Shown: positions 36,916-48,681, counted from the first letter of the stretch. The stretch: 64,000 bases of DNA from Lepidodermella squamata (GCA_047495785.1 JBLDXI010000009.1:2976001-3040000), one strand, 5' to 3'. A program made the numbers and translations. Notes: generated from the sequence alone by a model not told the origin.

Positions 36916-37588
36916 TCATTCAAATCCCGTTCAATCTCAGAGTATAGTTCAATCTCAGATTCCCCACCCCCAAACGAGTTTGATTCTTATAATTAGTTGA
37001 TTGGATATCCCAGTCACTCTTAAAGCTAATTACTGAGGGTTAATGGAGGTTTGATGAGAATAATGAAACACGCGTCGATTTATATTCTAAGTTTCTATGA
37101 GTACCATTCAACTCATGGTATGTTGAGCCATCACAGCACTATCACTTCCCAGGCTTTCGCGCAATTCAATGCTTTTTATGTTATTGTTGGATGTTGGCAT
37201 CGATATCGATTATTGCTGGACATCTGTCGACTTATTAACCTAAAAGTAATACTGTTTACTCTGGATATCTCCCACCTTATTTCCCACTTAATTCAACGAA
37301 TTTCCTTACTTTTTCTTGAATATTTCTATTTTGTTCACTCAGTTAATCGGATCTGCAAAGCAACAAAGCAAGAGTTGCGATTTCTATCTCAACTTTTAAG
37401 GACTTTTAAGGAGATAAATAAGGCGATGATGATTCCGAAAAATCTCTGAGGTGTTTTATTTCCAATGTTTTCTGTCATTTCGTGACGATCATGAGTGGTA
37501 AAATTCGGCCGAGACTAGTTCTGCTAAAATCGATTTTCGTCATGATTGTAGTTCGCATAACTTCCAGCAGCCCGTGAAAAAGCGATTG
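36916..37588. other. Intergenic stretch
   Basis: An open frame of 132 codons (37051-37449, plus) occurs, rich in His, Leu and Ile, without domain or splice support. I treat the region as the promoter of receptor 2 and 3' flank of the LDLa gene. Confidence 0.5.
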
Positions 37589-38554
37589 TTAAAACCTAAC
37601 TCCAGCGACGCTGATGAAAAAAATGCAGCAGAACAGCGTGGTGATGAGTGAAGGTGTCGAAATAACAGCAGCTGTTGATGAGTCGCCGGCTACGGTTTCA
37701 AATTCGTTGCCCACCGTAGCTTCGTCGTCGATTTCCACGTAATCGGGTTTTCGTCTCCGGCTGGGCGCTGGCACCCCGTCGGGGTTCGATCCTTGCAGGT
37801 GGCAGCGATGGTCGACGCTACTGCAGTACTCCCCATCTACACATGCACAGGCCGGCATGCCGTTGTCGCAATACTCGTCACTGCCATCGCCACTGAAAAA
37901 TAGAGGATTGAAAATTTACCAAAAATTTGAAAAAAATTAGTAAAAAATTTAAATTCTAAATTCTAAATTAAAAAAAAAATATTTTTTGTAAAATTGGATA
38001 GAAAATGAAAAAGGCCTCCTTAAAAATTCTAGATAATAAATTTCAATAATTTTTTAATTACCTATTTATCAATTTTAGAAAATTTCTTTTGACAATATTT
38101 ACCAGTTTTTTGTTCCATCGCAGGCGAGGTACATTTCGACACACTCAGTTTCTCGCTCAGAGTCGCTTGTTTTGCACTGAAAAGCTTCGAGTTCGACACA
38201 TATTCGTTTAGCAGCATCTTGTGACTCAGCGGTCAAACTAGAGCAAGAAAAACCTTTGTTAGATAATAATTAATAATTTAATCCAAAAATTTACGGGATA
38301 AAGCCGAACCCATACGCATTTGAAGATGCGTTGTTGCGCTTCGTCGGCGGCAAATAGTAGTTGTTTTGAGACCTCTCCAACAGCTCAGCATAACTCAAAT
38401 TTTCCCCGGGGTACTTCTCCCGACTGGGCGCTGAAAATGCGGTTTTCAAGGAAGAAAAGCACAGCAGCAGCGCTATTGCTGCTATCGACTTTGAAAGTTT
38501 GAATGGGATTGCCCTGGTAGATTTGCTGTGGTAATTTGCAATTTCATTGCCCAT
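37589..38554 (-). CDS. Small secreted or membrane-anchored LDL-receptor class A domain protein
   Basis: Three exons (38295-38554, 38103-38237, 37589-37892) give 232 aa. The N-terminus has a hydrophobic signal segment (IAAIALLLCFSSLKTAFS) after about 25 residues. The second and third exons build one LDLa repeat: FQCKTSD, CVEMYLACDG, then TKNCGDGSDEYC, which carries the calcium-binding DGSDE signature split by the intron. A short cysteine-rich segment (CACVDGEYCSSVDHRC) follows, then an acidic stalk, and a terminal hydrophobic segment (LITTLFCCIFFISVAGV) with no basic cytosolic tail, which suits a GPI-anchor signal. LDLa modules bind protein ligands through calcium-stabilised acidic residues. 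Exon phases agree throughout. Partner and function are unknown. Confidence 0.8.
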
Positions 38555-40319
38555 ATAAAAGGCTAAAACCGGGATATAAAAATCTAAAAAAAAACAGGTC
38601 TATTAAAATAATGATGACGAGAGACTCTCATCTTACAAAATATCCGATAAATTTTGCGTGAGATACATCAATTAGGAGAAATATGAAGAAGGAACACATC
38701 AGCATTAGAGTGGCTCACATATCCTGATTAGTTTTCTTCAATAATACAGCTTGATCAGGCTTCGCTTTATACATCAGCTGATTGTTTTGCCTGTGTGATT
38801 GTGCTGAAGGTGTGGTCAAACCGTTGTTGAAAACACAGACTTTGAGCACGAGCCTTTTTTATTACTCGCTTGAAAGGTCATGCTGGCGTGGCAATAAAAT
38901 GTGCACCAAAACAGCCACCATTAATAGCCAAAAATACGCACGATAAAAACGCAATGCGGAAGTGATGATTCATTGCTCACTTTTTTCGGCAAGCCATTAA
39001 AGTAATTCTGGGGTTTAAAAGCTGAGTTTAAAATCCAGTTAAAAAACTAGGCAAGGCTATGGTGGTTTTTTTTCAATGGAATACCTGGTGCGGGCATAAG
39101 AAAATAATAGGTAACAAAAGAAAAGCCCGTGCAAGGATAAACATTTATATTAATATTACCGCAAAGAAAAAAGTACTGGTCCAGATAGTATTGTTCCAAT
39201 TTGGGCCATGGTGCAAACCCAGAGGCGTTGAAAAATGATCATGAGTAGTCGGCGGTTATAGCTGGTTATAATAATAGCGGCGTAATGTAATACACCGACG
39301 TAAAGCGTTATATGATATCATAGCGCGTTGAGGCATAAAAAATATTGAGCGACAAAATATAATGCGATCAGGCAGAAAATGATCAAGCCGATATAATGCG
39401 GGCTCACTGGACAGTTTTTTGGCAGCGAGCTCGAATGTATTCATGAGAGCTCAGCTCGTAGGCGATCGCTGTTTCCTCATTCAGGCGGCACGCACGTAAT
39501 CGACGCGAAAAAACACGCTGCTGTGGTCATATAAAACGCAGCTGTGTAATAATATAATATGACATAGGTGTCGACACACGCCGACTAGCGCCGCCAACTC
39601 AACACACGCGCACACCCTCTGTAATGCGACATTATGAAAATTGAACTGGCTAATAATGACTGGAAAGAATTTTCTGGCAGCTGTCCATTAATTTCACGCC
39701 GACGGCTTCCAGCGAAATAAAACGTTTCACACCTTTAGCTGAAGACATTTATTTGATCGTTGGGGAAAAAATGCGAACATCTAAAAAATAATTGGCTGCA
39801 TTTTTTTGAGATTAGGAAGATTTAATATGTAAGAACGCAGCTATAGACCGAATCTTAGCTCAGCTTTTTTGACGCGTAATGAGCAAATAATAGGGGCATT
39901 CATCCATCTAGGTCCCAGATGACCTTTCTGTTATAACTTTTCAATCAATTGAGGCGATTGCGAAATCGATTTTTATAAAGCCATTCTAAATGAAAGGCGC
40001 ATGCGGATAAAAAATGGCCGCATTGTTCTGATTTCTGATGTCTCCACGGTTGACTACGTCAGTGACAGAATAAAAAATGTGACTTTCTGCGATAAATTTG
40101 CTCTGGCGGATATTAACTTCCCAGCAAGAGTAAAAATTTGAATTTCAATATTAAAAAAATATTTTTTCAATTTTCAGTTATACTATTTATATTTTTAATA
40201 TTAAAACACAATTTTGAAATTTTAAAATTTAAAGTTATTTCCGGGTGGGATGCTAAGTGAATAATTTATGACTGACTAGGTAAGCAGTAAGACTGCTGCT
40301 GTCGGAGAATGACGAAAAT
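38555..40319. other. Intergenic stretch, 1.8 kb, no gene seen
   Basis: AT-rich sequence with short ATA/TAA runs around 39240-39560. It separates the minus-strand block from the plus-strand ADAM array. I see no coding exon, RNA gene or repeat that I can support. Confidence 0.6.
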
Positions 40320-42860
40320 TCAGAATGGATTCTCGCTGAACCTCGCCAATGATTCACTTGCGAATTTTGCCACTAATATCGCCAAATGCCTTCAAATCTC
40401 AAACACTCAAATCGAATCCTGAACTTCGTTTCTACGTGATATCGGCGATCTCTTCAATTACGTCAATTTGATTTGGTCCCAAAACAATGTATTCCTACGA
40501 TAATAATACTCAGCGAATCGTCATATAACGAAACTGACTGGAACTTCAATCGAGCCCGAGAATGGCCGAAGAAGCCGAAGAAGATTTGGTAGAATCGACA
40601 ACCAAGCTTTGAAAGTGATGAGATCATACTTATCTAACCGGTACCAAATCGTCAAAGTCAACAATAGTCTCTCGTCGCCGCTCAAAATCAACTTTGGAGT
40701 GCCTCAGGGAAGTGTTTTAGGCCCGCTGTTGTTTACAATGTATATAAACGAAATCTCATCTACAGTTCTTCATTCATCTATCGCGCAATACGCCGATGAC
40801 ACCACTATCTATTACAGCCACGAATGCCCGGACATCGCCCAGACGCGCCTTCAAGCTGACTTGGACTCGATGTGTTCTTGGCTCGGACGAAACTGCTTGC
40901 AAGTGAACGGCAAGAAGTCTCAGCTACTGGTCCTCTCAACCAAGAGAAAGAAACCGAACATCGAAGTGACAGTCGAAGGTGTGAAACTTGCAGATTCGAA
41001 GACCATGAAAATTCTCGGGTTAACGTTGGACAATGCGTTACTCCTGAAAACGCACATCAGCGAAGTTCGCGCTAAGGCGAACCGAGGTACCTACGCTCTT
41101 AAAATGGCTTCAAAACATTTGAACAGGAAATCTTTGGTCACGATGGCTAACGCAGTAGTATTGAGTCACTTGAACTACTGTGACACAGTTTTGGACCAGG
41201 CGTCTGACAGCAATCTAAAAGCTATTCAATCCGTCCAAAACAGAGTCATGCGCATCATCCTACGAAAAGACCGAACGGCTGACCCTAGCGAAATGCAAAA
41301 TCAACTGGGTTGGCTTGACATGGCGGGCAAGCGAAAAGTGCACATCATCACAATGGTTTGGAAATGCTTGAACCAAGAAGCGCCTACAACTTTGCGCGAT
41401 ATGTTCAAATCGAAAGAACAACCACGCAACCTACGCAGCTATTTCGACCAAGCTTTGGAAGTGCCATTTTTCACTTGCAAACGTGCTCAATCAACTCTCG
41501 CTTTCAAAGGTGCTGTAGCTTGGAATGCTTTGCCTCGCCACGTACAAGAATCGAAATCAGCGCATGAGTGTCGACAAAATGTATATCTTTACCTTCTCGG
41601 CGATGCGCCATTCCAGTTTTCAAACGCGTCCCAAAAATTGTAAATTTTAATAGAAACTATTTTTATATGAGCTTACCTTACATCTCATTCTCTCTAATTT
41701 TAACGTTAATGTGGAGCCAATTGTTGTTGTTGTTTTGTATTATCACTACCAAAATGAACAAATGGAATTTGAAACGGACTGAATATGACTCTGATTTTTC
41801 TGCCGGCTATGAGTGGATTGCCCGATTAACATTGTTGTGAGCGTTCGGCTACGGACTTAAGCTCTTAAATAAATAAATAAATATCTTTCCTACGCAACCA
41901 ATTTAGACTACATCATTTTTCTGAAAAACCTTCAGGTAAAGCCCATTGACAACCTAAATGATTATACGGTGTTACGGTGATGTCAGGTATCTGTCAGAAG
42001 CGGGATACTAAGGGGAACTTGGCTATTGTTAGAGCAATACACGATCATGCAGTTCACGGCGGAATCATTGTGCTTTCCACCACGATATCTCACGAGTTGG
42101 GTCATGCTTTCAGTAAGTTTCGGCTGTACAAACCAGTTGATTAATACTTATTGATTGAAAAAGACAGTTACCACGACACACGTGCCAAAGTACTGACCGG
42201 AGTAGTGCAGTGAACGCAAAAGCTCATGGTCAGATTGCAGTCGTAAAGCTACTAGCGAGCACCTTAGAAACCTTCGCCTCATCGCCCCATATTGCTTGAG
42301 GACGCCGCCGGAGATAAACCCGAAGTTACGGCTTGACAGAAAATATTTGCGGAAACGGTATTGTAGAGGAGGGCTAAGAATGCGACTGCGGAATCAAATT
42401 AAATATGTACTGGACCACCTTCAAGAACATATTTTCCTGAATTGGTTTGCAAAACAAGTCAAAGGTCTGTAGGCATCAATCTCGTGGTTTGAGTCTCTTG
42501 ACACGAGATCAAATTGGTTTGAGTACAAGTAAACGATTGGAATGAACTATACTCACTATCCGTGGATTATTTCAGCTCCTGCCATGTTCACAAAACCGTT
42601 ACCGAGGACTACAACTAGAACAATTGCTTTGGCCTCGGAACGGATGAGAAAGATCTGGTAAACGACACAAATGATGCTGTATCCTATCCATCATGGTCCT
42701 GTAAAGCTTCAGCCACAACAATATCAGTGATTACAATATTAACGACGCCAGGACTTTGCGATGCTGTTCACGTTAACTCAATAAAAACTTCCACCTTAAC
42801 GATCCTTGAGAAATTCGTATCATTCTACCTATGACTTGAGCTACAAGTAATTCAGCTGCG
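40320..42860 (+). pseudogene. Degenerate ADAM metalloprotease copy, interrupted by a LINE
   Basis: Segments align by eye with the two intact ADAM copies downstream. 40320-40555 corresponds to the start of the protease domain (shared TGGTCCCAAAA and TCATATAACGA). 41885-42120 retains HELGHAF followed by GTAAGT. 42180-42480 covers the disintegrin start (ICGNGIVEEG), where GAA has become TAA at 42375-42377. 42540-42620 matches the PWII stalk segment and poly-Thr start. Frameshifts and missing pieces occur throughout, and a retrotransposon is inserted at about 40556. The duplicated unit evidently extended upstream, since AATTCAGCTGCG also precedes both intact genes. It is a dead paralogue. Confidence 0.8.
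40560..41882 (+). mobile_element. 5'-truncated non-LTR retrotransposon (LINE) with reverse transcriptase C-terminal part
   Basis: One open frame (about 40572-41643) encodes the second half of a reverse transcriptase: YLSNRYQ, GVPQGSVLGPLLF, the catalytic box YADDT, and the thumb region ending in a short C-terminal domain. These motifs suit the CR1/Jockey-like group of LINEs. Fingers and endonuclease are missing, so the copy is 5'-truncated on insertion. The 3' end is an AATA tandem (41867-41882), a typical simple-repeat tail. It split the ADAM pseudogene. The open frame is intact over its preserved length, which implies a fairly recent insertion. Confidence 0.88.
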
Positions 42861-42909
42861 TGGATCAGCTGAAAAATTATCCTAATTTGTCTTCTGATCT
42901 GAGATCTTA

Positions 42910-45610
42910 ATGCTTCTCCTTGCAGCCTTTTTACTTGCGCATTTGAAGCTGTCAGACCAAGAGCTTAGTGGCTTTGGCACATGGCACGAGAAATCACTTG
43001 GTCCCGGCCGTGTTACTGTGACGAAGCCATTAAATAGTAAGAGCCGGATTCTCGCACCTGAGGAGGAGAATCCTAACACACTGGTTGTCAACTTTGTTAT
43101 TCCTAAAACTAACCACGGTGGCCGATGTGAGTTGGCAATAAACCGGCGATTTATTCCATCAAATTTCACCATCGATTTTGAAGGCACAATCGGGACTTAC
43201 AAAACGTGCCAATACAACGGAATAGCTTCCTTTGAAAATTCTCCCCACCTAACCAAATGCACGTTCAGCTTTTGCCCAGGCTTCAAATCTGGGCTAGTTT
43301 GGTTAGCAGGCGACAAAGCTCTCATTTCCATGGTGGGTGGTGATGCGGAGTCGTGGAATTTTTCGATGCATGGCGAATATCAACATCTTTCAGACATTGA
43401 AAATGCTTCCACGGATGATGACACATTGAATTATTTGAATTCTGAATGGATACGTGAGTTGAAAAGGGCTATTCAACCTCGCCAATGGTATCACTTACGA
43501 GTCCTTGCGCTCGTATCAGCAAGCGCCTTCACATCGATTTTTGAGTCAAATGTACATCTGACTTTTTCAGCGATATCGAATATTTTCAATTTTGTCAACT
43601 TGGTTTGGTCCCAAAATAATGTTTTGATTTACTTACCTCTGATTAAAATACTCAATGAATCCTCATATAACGACACAGCTTGGGACATAGACAGCGACAT
43701 GGTTTACGTGAAGAATAATATCTGGTCAGATTCCAACTACTCGAAACAGTTTGATTACGTAATTTTATTTAAACATTTGCAAGCTGAATTAAATAATGCA
43801 TCTATTTCAATCGGCCTTACGGCGCTTAACAGTGCCTGTAAATGGCGAGATTTATTAGCTAGCTTGGCTATTGTTAGAGTGTTAGGGCCTGACCTCTCAC
43901 TACTGGACAGAATGATTAAGCTTTCAATCACCGTAGCTCACGAATTGGGACATGCCTTTGGTGAGTGTTAGTTGTAATCGAATGCAGCTCTTTTAAATAT
44001 TCATGTTCGCTGAAATTGTAGGTGCGAAACACGATACTGAGAATTGCACATGTCCAAGCTATGATCGCAAATGCTTGATGCTCCGTACATTAGAAGAAGT
44101 CAGTGCACGGAAAGTTTATTGGGCATGGTCGGATTGCTCCCGTGGCTTCATAAGTGAATACTTGAGAAGTCTTAGCTTGTTTGCTCCTTATTGTCTAAAG
44201 AAACCGCCGGAAATGAGCCCGAAATATGGGATTAAGGAAGGAATCTGCGGTAATGGTATTGTGGAGGAGGGCGAAGAATGTGACTGTGGAATCGAGACAG
44301 GGCCTCCTGGAAGATATAATTTTCCGGGACTTTTTTGTAAAGACAAAAAATGCTGCAATTTTAGAACGTGCAAACAGCACAAGCGCGCCGCCTGTGCCCA
44401 AGGTGAATGCTGCAATCCGTCGACGTGCTCTTTCTACAACAAATCAAATGTTTGCCGTGTTGCGACTTCGCCATGCGACCTGGCTGAATATTGCTCTGGC
44501 GATTCAGCGACCTGCCCGCCAGATCGAGTCTTTATGACAGGAACGCCCTGCTCAATCACCTATGAGTCGAAGATCTTCAACGGAACATGTCATGCCGGTG
44601 AATGCTTAAGCCGGGAAGAGAGCTGTTCACGCTTGATGGGTGGGGTGTTTTACGAGGATCGAGCAGTTGAATGCCAGCGGGATAATATGCAAGGAATACC
44701 AGGGGCAAACTGTGGGCATGAAAGTTTGGTTGGCAAGGAGGATAGTGATAGATTCTATTATGGTTGTGCTAATGCGGAAGATGCTCAATGTGGATCGCAG
44801 AAATGTTGGAACATAACTGAGTCGGTATTGTGGGAGCACCAACTCATATACTATACATATCAGGGCAAGTGTATTTCTTTCGACAGGGATACGGTTAGTT
44901 TCTACGTATGAGATTCGCTTTCCCCAATTAAGTCCTCAATTCTAATTGTTCTCACAATATAGTTCCCAGATTCTGGTTTAACACCGGATGGCATGCCATG
45001 CTCAAATGGAACGAAATATTGCATGAATAATAAATGCAGCGAGGCCATGCCTACTTGTGACGATCCACCCTGTGACAATTTTGGTGTTCACGTTTATGAC
45101 TGGGAATGGTATGATACTAACTATTCATACCCATGGATCATTCCAGATCCTCCCATGTTACCACGGACAACAACTGTTAGACCGACAACAACGACAACGA
45201 GTCGCGTGAAATTAAGGACAACGATGAGAACCCCACAAACTACCCAAAAGGCCGTCTATTCCTCAACGGTGAACAGCAGTACAATGAAAACTTTGACTAG
45301 CTTCGGCAGTTCCAGAGGTTCCACCAAAACGTCATCAAGCACAGCTAGGGCAATGACTAAATCTACGCCAGTACCTTCAAAGAAAACTTCTACTTCGAAG
45401 GGAGCAACGGCGTGGATTGGTACAAGGACAATGAAACCTGAAGTCGTCACCCCATTTTACTATCAAAAGCGTACCTACAAGCCAGCAAACAGCTCGCCGA
45501 AAAATTCAGCTCTAAACCTGTATGCGGCTGACAAAGCCATCCAATTTCTTTTTACTAACTTTGCCACGGTTGCGTTTCTGGTATTCGGCTGCTGTGATTA
45601 CTGTGGTTAA
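42910..45610 (+). CDS. ADAM (reprolysin M12B) metalloprotease-disintegrin, copy 1
   Basis: Three exons (42910-43960, 44022-44893, 44963-45610) give 856 aa. Order: signal peptide (1-15); propeptide (about 16-140) with paired cysteines (KTCQYNG, CTFSFCPG); M12B protease domain (about 170-400) with the zinc site HELGHAFGAKHD (344-355) rebuilt exactly across the first splice; disintegrin domain (about 425-525) with an unusual 10-residue insertion after ECDCG; ADAM cysteine-rich domain; a Thr/Ser-rich stalk; and a hydrophobic C-terminus (FLFTNFATVAFLVFG). All zinc ligands and the catalytic Glu are present, so it should be an active protease. No cytoplasmic tail follows the final hydrophobic segment, so GPI anchoring is plausible. 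The nearest neighbours are a dead copy upstream and copy 2 downstream. Confidence 0.92.
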
Positions 45611-45626
45611 TAAATTCCAAATTTCA

Positions 45627-45636
45627 AATAAATAAA
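45627..45636 (+). promoter_or_regulatory. Overlapping AATAAA poly(A) signals of ADAM copy 1
   Basis: Two overlapping AATAAA hexamers begin 17 and 21 nt after the TAA stop at 45610, the expected place for 3' end formation of this gene. Confidence 0.6.
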
Positions 45637-45639
45637 ATG

Positions 45640-46532
45640 AGAGGACAAGAGTGGGCAACCTTAAATACAACTTAACCCTTTCATGGCGGAATCATCTATC
45701 TGCATGAGAAAAAATATTTGACAGCAGTTCTAGAGATTTTCGGTGGCTCTGATCACGATTTCGTTGACATGACGCTGAAATCCGTTTATCTTTAATCACC
45801 GTTAAGGCTGTACGAAAACTGGCCGAAATCGTCCTATCTGCAAATAAGCAAGAGGATCCATCCTGTAGTCCTAATCCAGGTCGTGTAACTACAAACATCG
45901 CCCGTCGTCCTTTACTTTAAATACCTCCATAGCCAACGTGATTTCGGCTATTGCTTTAAATTCGAAATTCAATGTAATGACTATCCTTGTACTAGAGTTA
46001 AAGCGGGCAAAATAATCGGTGAAAAGTTAGAAATTGAATTTGTATGGCGCTAGTTCGACTACCACAAGTCAACAGCGGAAATGAAATATCATGACTAAAA
46101 CGCCCTCAATCACCGAAGCTCGCGACTAAAACGCCCTCAATCACCGAAGCTCGCTAGTGGCATAGTGGTTTAGCTCTGACCATGCTAAAGCAGCGTCCTG
46201 CTTCTGTGCTCAGTGGCGGTTTCTTTTTTTCGATCGACGCGAAGTTGCAAACACAAAAAATTGCTATTTGAATAATTAATTATGACAAATAATTTGTGGC
46301 CGCGTTTCGTTCATTTTTTTTTTTTTATTTATAGCATCGTTCATGATTCGAATGGCTTCGCGACCGTTTTTTGCAAATAGGTGAAATTTGCGCATAAAAA
46401 ATGAACGATGATACGAGTTTGTGAATCGCACTTAACATTTGCGGGTAGAAGTTAAGGGCGAGCCACAAACTCGTGGTTGCTTGATTTAGCAAAAAACGCC
46501 GCGCAGTCATATTTGACGATTTGCCGATTTGT
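45640..46532. other. Spacer downstream of ADAM copy 1
   Basis: No gene is seen. It contains a perfect 31-bp tandem duplication (46093-46123 and 46124-46154), then a stretch with a tRNA-like A box (TGGCATAGTGG at 46158-46168), which could be a decayed SINE head, and a poly-T tract near 46315-46330. Confidence 0.5.
46093..46154. repeat. Perfect 31-bp tandem duplication
   Basis: Two adjacent identical 31-bp units (each containing CGCCCTCAATCACCGAAGC) occur once each in head-to-tail order. A recent local duplication by replication slippage is the simplest reading. Confidence 0.9.
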
Positions 46533-46811
46533 ATATCGTTCACGTCGCGCATACGTCGCGGAAGAGCCCGCACTTTAGGCAAAAAAACTCCTGTACTCCC
46601 AACTACAGTAATTTTAGGCTGTAATCCTAGTTACAGTCGCTAATGCTGTACGAACAGTACAGTCCACTCTAGCTGTACTGCGAGTACAGTTCGTTTAGCT
46701 GTACCAGCAATTACAGCTATTATTGGCTGTAGCGTGAGATACAGTTCAAATAACTGTACTAGTACAGCCCGAGGAACCGTACCATCAGTACAGTTCAAAT
46801 GATCGTATAAT

Positions 46812-47901
46812 CAGTGCCGGATTTTCCTTGAAGCAAACAAGGCAATTGCCTTTGGGCATCGCGATTTTTGGGCCCTTCGAGAAAAATCCAAAGGGGGATC
46901 GTTATGCCCCAAGGGCCCCCATATTGTCTAATTCTTTTTAAAAAATTGCAAAGGGGGACCCTTTGTGAAACAGGCTTTGATGATCAATTTTTGGCCTTTA
47001 GACAGAGCTGTTTGGCCACAATTTTGAAAATTTGCTCACTTCGCTTGCACTGGTCTATCACTTCGGTCTAAACTCTGCGACTAAAGCTTACAATTGTGTG
47101 CAATTGTCGACAGTACTGTGTGCAGGAAGCATTCGCACCATTATTAAATGTTTGATCAAATCCCAAATTAAACGATGTTTTACTGTACATGAGGTGGCTT
47201 AGGGCTATAGCCAACGTCACAATTATGGATAAAATCAGAAATGATGACATAAGAAAAATCTGTGAAGGTATAGAACCTATCTCAGCTCAAATAGAACATA
47301 ACCGACTACGTTTCTTAGGGCACATTCTTAGAATGAATGACGATAACCTAGTCAAGCAAGCATACTTATGGACCCCACCCAAGGGCTGGCATAGGAAGTT
47401 AGGCAGGCCCAGGGTAGGATGGAATTATTGTAACACTCAAAGCTTATTGCGAGCAAAAAATCTTGAAAATTACAAAAATTTCGTAAGCGTCTACAATAAA
47501 AATGTCTAAATTGGGACAAAATTGAGGAGACAGCTTGTGATCGATGTGACCAAATGATTACTGTACAGAGCTAAATCTGTGTAATTTCGTGCATGTTACC
47601 AATTTGGAAACCAACATTTTGAAGTTACAGCCGCCAAAATTCGAGGTAAAAAGTTAGGAAAATTAGTATTTTGGCAATTTTTATTGAAAAACTCCTGAAA
47701 TTTACTCGCTTCACTCGAAATAATTAGTTCAAATTACATGATGTCATCTCCACCAACGTGGCAGCGAAGTTTTCAATTAAAAACCCTGCGACAGTCCAGC
47801 TCTCAGGTCATTAAATTGTAACAACCAAATGTATAGGGGCCCCTGAAGATGGAGATTGCCTAGGGCCCCGAGAAATTTCCAACTGGGAAATTCCGGCACT
47901 G
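46812..47901. mobile_element. Non-autonomous hAT-type DNA transposon, 1090 bp, with 8-bp target duplication
   Basis: The element begins CAGTGCCGGATTTTCC and ends in the complement of CAGTGCCGGAATTTCC. It is flanked by identical 8-bp sequences CGTATAAT (46804-46811 and 47902-47909). An 8-bp duplication with CA-starting short inverted ends is characteristic of the hAT superfamily. The interior is rich in GGGGGCCC-like runs near both ends and carries a LINE remnant rather than a transposase. Confidence 0.88.
47150..47509 (+). mobile_element. LINE reverse transcriptase C-terminal remnant
   Basis: The frame at 47189-47509 contains MRWLRAIANVTI, RLRFLGHILRMNDDNL and GRPRVGW, the C-terminal motifs of many non-LTR retrotransposon polymerases. 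It differs from the LINE at 40560-41882. It lies inside the hAT-type element, so either it was captured before transposition or inserted later. Confidence 0.7.
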
Positions 47902-48380
47902 CGTATAATATCATTCAAATGGTTCAGCTGTCAGAAATTTAATTAGCTAGTAGCGACTAGTTCTGCGGCTTGGGTATTTTCTATGCCGCAGGCCGAATAT
48001 TTGCATCCTGGGTATTGGCGATCTTCGTCTATGCAATCGACTACAGTTCGATCGACACTGTACGCGAGAGTACAGTCATGAACTGTACTAGGCGCTACAG
48101 CCGATCTGAGATGTACATTGTACTACAGTCACTGAACTGTACTGAGCTTTACAGCCGATGTGAGCTGTACTGTACAATACAGTCTTTGAACTGTACTAGG
48201 CGCTACAGCCGATCTGAGCCGTGCTATGCATTACATACGACGCACTGTAAATGACTGTACAGTTTCAACCGGCTGTACAATTATTTACAGCTGCGAGAAC
48301 TGTACTTGGCACTTGGCAATACAGTAAAATAATAAAAAAAATCCCCAAAGTGCGGGTTCTTCCGCGACTTGAACGATATG

Positions 48381-48681
48381 ACGCCCCATGCCACAAACGA
48401 ACATTCTAATACGCTAGCGTTATAGTCCGAGAGGATCAAAGTCCACGTTTAGCTGAAAAATGAGATCGTCACTTCGTCGTAGTCGTCGTGTCCGAAAAAT
48501 ACTTGATTGGCTTATTCGCGTATTAACTACGCGTATTAACTCAGAAAAAACTCTACCTTAAAATTCGTATTTTTTCACCTGACTCGTAATGAGACTCGTA
48601 ATGCGAACTGGAACTGCTATAATTCAGCTGCGATGGTCAACTAAAAATGTTCACTTCGTATATTGATTTTTGTAGCAATTT
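48381..48681. other. Promoter-proximal spacer of ADAM copy 2
   Basis: Sequence between the transposon array and the ATG at 48682. It contains AATTCAGCTGCG (about 48620), also present just upstream of ADAM copy 1 (about 42849), which marks shared 5' flank in the duplicated unit. Confidence 0.55.

Larger units (their letters stand above)
46533..48380. mobile_element. Terminal-inverted-repeat element with dense CTGTAC/GTACAG palindromic array
   Basis: The ends are inverted repeats: 46556-46580 and 48344-48368 share TCGCGGAAGA(G/A)CCCGCACTTT, with ATCGTTCA further outward at 46535 and 48371. Just inside each end lies a field of many variants of CTGTACT and AGTACAG (46590-46800 and 47930-48330), so each half can fold on itself and on the other. 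The arrangement resembles foldback-type DNA elements. A separate hAT-type element is inserted in the middle. No transposase of its own is visible. Confidence 0.7.

Noticed and set aside
37051-37449. Plus-strand 132-codon open frame upstream of receptor 2
   Set aside because: Composition reflects AT-rich DNA; no recognisable feature and no exon boundaries.
40609-41643. A functional host gene with reverse transcriptase
   Set aside because: The frame starts without the fingers domain, ends in an AATA tail and interrupts an ADAM relic, which fits a truncated LINE insertion.
46155-46230. tRNA gene suggested by an A-box match (TGGCATAGTGG)
   Set aside because: No B-box (GGTTCRANNCC) follows, and the sequence does not fold into a cloverleaf with an acceptor stem. 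At most a decayed SINE head.
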